DNA of 64,000 nucleotides from Actinomycetota bacterium (GTDB lineage: Bacteria; Actinomycetota; Actinomycetes; Actinomycetales; Dermatophilaceae): NCBI GenBank assembly GCA_020160805.1, contig JAIUPO010000008.1, forward strand, positions 1 through 64,000, in the 5' to 3' direction. Positions 61,343 to 64,000 of this stretch are shown here, one piece after another. Under the pieces are notes generated by a model, which worked only from the letters and a program-made list of their open reading frames with translations, was not told the origin of the DNA and did no database searches. The translations under genes were made by a program, and so were the position numbers. Within the stretch, counting starts at the first letter, position 1; every line of letters starts with the position of its first letter.

Positions 61343-62344
61343 ATGAGATATGTCGCGCTCGGAGATTCCTATGCCGCCGGGGTGGGTGGCGGCGAACGCC
61401 GCAATGCGTGTTGGCGGGCCGATGATGGCTATCCCGTGCAGGTGGCGCGGCGGCTCGGCCTCGACGTGGCCTACAACGCCTGCCTCGGGGCGACCTGCGC
61501 GGACGTCCTGTCTCATCAGCTTGATGCGCTCGGTCCGGACACCGAGCTGGTCTCGATCACATTGGGCGGCAACGATATCGGCTTCGTTCCCGTCCTGATG
61601 GCGGCCGCTGAGCCGGGCTGGATGAGCAATAGCGATGTGTCGATCGACCACGCGCTGATCGCTCTGCGCAGCCGCCTGCCCGGCTTGCTCGATGGCGTAT
61701 ATGCCGAGGTGGGTCGCCGGGCGCCGGCCGCGCGGGTCATCGTCACGGGATACCCACGGCTCTTCAATGGCGTCGACTGCAATCTCGCGACCTTCTTCTC
61801 CGCACACGAGATGTCCCGCCTCAATGCCGCCGCCGACGAACTCGGCTCCACCATCGCCGCCGCCGCGCGTAGGGCAGGCTTCATCTATGTCGGCGTTGGG
61901 TCCCGTTTCGTCGGCCACGCCGTCTGCGATGGCGTCGAATGGCTCAATGGCGTCTCCTGGCCGCTCGAAGGCTCATTCCACCCGAATTCCTTGGGGCACA
62001 ACGCATATGCCGACGCCATCCAAGCCCGCCTCGGCGAGGGCGTGGGGCCAGAGGACGCCGGAGAAGGCGGCAGCAGGGTCATCGAGGGCCCGTGCGTTCC
62101 CGGATCGGCACCGACCTTCTCGTTGCCAGATCTGCTCGGCGCGCGCAGTCTTGGCGGTGCCCGGGATATCGGGCTCGACCCCACCGAGATCGAGGCTCTT
62201 GCGCATCAGCTGTATGACGGGCTCGCCGCCTCCCGCGAGGCTGCGGTGCTTCCCGACCCTGGAGTGGCTGCGGCCGCGGCCCGACTGAACGAACTCGATG
62301 CCATCGCGACCGCGCGTCGCGGGGAAGTGACGATGGGTGGCTGA
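61343..62344 (+). CDS. SGNH/GDSL-family hydrolase
   Basis: This is a 333-residue hydrolase with block I YVALGDSYAAGVGG (nucleophile Ser), block III ITLGGNDIGF and a late histidine in GSFHPNSLGHNAYADAI. The order fits GDSL esterases/lipases, as in actinobacterial secreted esterases, but no signal peptide is seen from ATG 61343. The last 100 or so residues (from GEGGSRVIEG) are an extra region of unknown role, rich in Ala and Leu. The stop overlaps the next gene's GTG by 8 bp. Confidence 0.88.
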   Translation: MRYVALGDSYAAGVGGGERRNACWRADDGYPVQVARRLGLDVAYNACLGATCADVLSHQLDALGPDTELVSITLGGNDIGFVPVLMAAAEPGWMSNSDVSIDHALIALRSRLPGLLDGVYAEVGRRAPAARVIVTGYPRLFNGVDCNLATFFSAHEMSRLNAAADELGSTIAAAARRAGFIYVGVGSRFVGHAVCDGVEWLNGVSWPLEGSFHPNSLGHNAYADAIQARLGEGVGPEDAGEGGSRVIEGPCVPGSAPTFSLPDLLGARSLGGARDIGLDPTEIEALAHQLYDGLAASREAAVLPDPGVAAAAARLNELDAIATARRGEVTMGG

Positions 62345-63368
62345 GGAGTTAGCGGCGAGCGCGCCGGACCCCCTGGCCGAGGCCGCCGAGCAGTTGTATG
62401 CCGTCCGGCTGGCCGATTTCATGGCGACTCGGACCGAACTGGTCGCCGCCGCGCGGGCGGCCAAGGATCGGCCGCTCGCGGCGGCAATCGGCAAGCTGCG
62501 CAAACCGAGCGTGGCCGCGGGCGTCGTCAATGCCTTGGTGCGCGCCCGACCGGATCTGGTGGAGCAGTTGCTGAGCGTGGGCGCGCAGCTGCGTGCGGCC
62601 CAGGCGAATCTGCACGGCACGGCGATCGCTGCCTTGCGCCCCGCGCGGGATCAGGTGATTGCCGATGTCCTCAGCGGTGCACGCGAGGTCGCGGAGGCCG
62701 GTGGTGCCGCGGTAACCGCCGCGGGGGAGAACGAGATTCGCGAGACCGTCATCGCGGCCCTCGCGAGCGCCGAGGCTGCCGATGCCGTCACGTCGGGGGC
62801 GCTGACGCGCGCGATCAGCTATGCCGGCTTCGGGGAGGTTGACCTCGCGGATGCGGTCGTCGCCACAACCACCGGGCGTCTCCTTCGCCTCATCCGCACG
62901 CCCGAGCCAGCCGCCGGGCCAGACCCAGAACAGGCCGCCGACCAAGACGCAGAGCCAGACACCGACCTGGACGTCGAGCCAGACACCGACCTGACCCCCG
63001 AGCTAACCACCGACCTACCGCCTGGTACTGGTCGCGTTCATGACCAATACCAAGCGGTAGCCGAGGAGTTAGCGACCGACAACGCTGCCGACCCGGACGC
63101 GGCTATTGAGGCGGCGGCCACGGCCTACCAGGACGCGGCGGCGGAGGTCACGGGCGCGAAGGCGACTGTGCGAGAGGCGAGTCAGGCGCTCGATGCCGCG
63201 AAGGCCCGGCTGGCAGACCTGAAGGATCAACTTGCAACCGCGGAGCGGGAGATCGAGCAGCTGTTCGCCGCCGACGCCGCGGCACGCGAGGCCGTCGCCT
63301 CCGCCGTCCGACGGCGGCAAGCGGCGGCCGAGTTGCTCGCCCGCCGCGAAGCCGAAGCGGAGGCCTGA
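62337..63368 (+). CDS. Conserved coiled-coil protein, unknown function
   Basis: This is a 343-residue, Ala/Glu-rich protein. The N-terminal helical region has YAVRLADFMATRTELVAAAR and AIGKLRKPSVAAGVVNALVR, found in uncharacterised actinobacterial proteins. A Pro/Asp/Thr-rich linker (about 195-235) has a repeated EPDTDLDVEPDTDL unit. The C-terminal coiled coil (about 250-340) includes LDAAKARLADLKDQLATAER. GTG 62337 overlaps the SGNH gene. It is probably cytoplasmic. It lies 1 bp before the decarboxylase ATG, so the three genes may be one operon. Confidence 0.75.
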   Translation: MAEELAASAPDPLAEAAEQLYAVRLADFMATRTELVAAARAAKDRPLAAAIGKLRKPSVAAGVVNALVRARPDLVEQLLSVGAQLRAAQANLHGTAIAALRPARDQVIADVLSGAREVAEAGGAAVTAAGENEIRETVIAALASAEAADAVTSGALTRAISYAGFGEVDLADAVVATTTGRLLRLIRTPEPAAGPDPEQAADQDAEPDTDLDVEPDTDLTPELTTDLPPGTGRVHDQYQAVAEELATDNAADPDAAIEAAATAYQDAAAEVTGAKATVREASQALDAAKARLADLKDQLATAEREIEQLFAADAAAREAVASAVRRRQAAAELLARREAEAEA

Positions 63369-63369
63369 G

Positions 63370-64000
63370 ATGCCCACCGACCCGCGCGGATTGCGCTCGG
63401 ATGCACCGCTTTTCGACGCCTGGCTTTCCTTCCATAAGCGCACGACGCACGCCTTCACGATCCCCGGACACAAGCACCGACTAGACCTCGTGGGCGATGT
63501 CATCGCGTCAGACCTGCCCTATTACGCGGGCCTCGACACGATGAAGCTCGCCCACGGCGTGCTCGCCGACGCGCAGAAGAGGGCGGCGCGACTGTGGGGA
63601 GCAGATCGTTGCTGGTTCTCGGCCGGCGGGTCGACGCACGGCAACCAAGCGCTGGCGCTGGCCGTCGCCCGCCCGGGCGCTCGGGTCGTCATCACGCGAT
63701 CGGCCCACCGATCGCTCGTGACGGCACTGGTCCTCGCGGGCTTGGAACCGGTCTGGGTGATTCCGGATGTCGACCCGGCGACGGGGCTGCCGTTGCCGAT
63801 CACCGCCGAGCAACTCGAGCGGGCGTGCAAGCAAGCACAATCCCCGTCGGCCCCGCTGCCCGACGATGCACAGACCTCTTCGGGATCCGGACCCAGGCCG
63901 CCGGTCCTTGCCGATCCGCAACTCGCGGCCGTCTTCCTCACCGACCCGGCGTATGTCGGCACCCACGGCGATGTGGCCGCCTGGGCTGAGGTGGCCCATG
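63370..64000 (+). CDS. Orn/Lys/Arg decarboxylase-family PLP enzyme, N-terminal part
   Basis: The frame from ATG 63370 stays open to the window end (about 210 residues seen). LFDAWLSFHKRTTHAFTIPG, then HK, then DMPY-like SDLPYYAGLDTMKLAHGVL and the PLP phosphate-binding motif WFSAGGSTHGNQALALAV identify the group III basic amino acid decarboxylase family. VFLTDPAYVGTHGDVAAWAE follows. The PLP lysine lies beyond the window. Lysine, ornithine or arginine preference cannot be told here. It could link to the polyamine-type aldehyde dehydrogenase at 39.7 kb, but that is speculation. Confidence 0.88.
   Translation, partial: MPTDPRGLRSDAPLFDAWLSFHKRTTHAFTIPGHKHRLDLVGDVIASDLPYYAGLDTMKLAHGVLADAQKRAARLWGADRCWFSAGGSTHGNQALALAVARPGARVVITRSAHRSLVTALVLAGLEPVWVIPDVDPATGLPLPITAEQLERACKQAQSPSAPLPDDAQTSSGSGPRPPVLADPQLAAVFLTDPAYVGTHGDVAAWAEVAH

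Noticed and set aside
1-64000. CRISPR arrays, tRNA or rRNA genes, prophage modules
   Set aside because: No regularly spaced repeats, no tRNA cloverleaf or rRNA sequence, and no phage structural or integrase genes were recognised.

Overview
The window is very GC-rich and densely coded. Start codons are often GTG, and there are many 1-4 bp stop/start overlaps. Short M. tuberculosis-like CobG, the CobIJ fusion, CbtAB, DUF3352, a fused indolepyruvate:ferredoxin oxidoreductase and paired MacB-type exporters all point to an actinobacterium. I lean towards Micrococcales (Intrasporangiaceae/Dermatophilaceae-like), but the genus cannot be fixed from this sequence alone.

Bases 1-2604 are a wrecked left edge. 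An IS256-family transposase fragment is cut by an IS3-family element (286-1597), which is fused on its other side to the last third of a NarL-type histidine kinase. The partner response regulator survives intact.

Bases 2664-28145 hold a nearly complete aerobic (late cobalt insertion) cobalamin locus. Four cobalamin riboswitches feed four transcription units. The first is cobG-cobH-cobIJ-cobM (+). The second is a ChlI/ChlD-type chelatase fusion followed by cobO, a cobB-cobC fusion, cobT, cobS and cbiB (+). The third is cbtB-cbtA, a cobalt or corrinoid transporter (+). The fourth is cobN-cobF-(2H phosphoesterase)-cobQ-cobK-cobU (-). cobL (-), a FhuF-like [2Fe-2S] protein (-), a histidine phosphatase (+) and cobA (+) complete it. 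Together they cover uroporphyrinogen III methylation, ring contraction, cobalt insertion, adenosylation, amidation, aminopropanol attachment and nucleotide loop assembly. CobR, CobE and BluB are not seen. Several cob genes carry small in-frame tandem repeats.

Bases 28146-35200 look imported. They hold a 5'-truncated BTAD-type regulator, a small membrane protein divergent from a two-component system, gene debris, a dead IS256 element and a frameshifted PKD-like protein. A heptamer, GTATGCC/GGCATAC, is strongly over-represented in the rest of the window in every reading frame, but I see none between about 27.4 and 35.48 kb.

Bases 35221-50180 mix intact metabolic and transport genes with many decaying ones. 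The intact genes are indolepyruvate oxidoreductase, aldehyde dehydrogenase, a DUF3352 lipoprotein-like protein, a MetX-like hydrolase, TauE/SafE, an MFS exporter and a VWA protein. The decaying genes are a GT87 mannosyltransferase with a GGGGC slippage tract and a deletion, a carotenoid oxygenase remnant, and truncated AraC, LysR and TetR regulators. The TetR gene is split by a small inversion.

Bases 50188-64000 carry a MoxR-type ATPase (partner of the VWA protein), a DHA2 MFS exporter, a four-gene MacB/FtsX-type ABC export operon closed by a strong hairpin, an SGNH hydrolase, a coiled-coil protein, and the start of an Orn/Lys/Arg decarboxylase that runs off the window.
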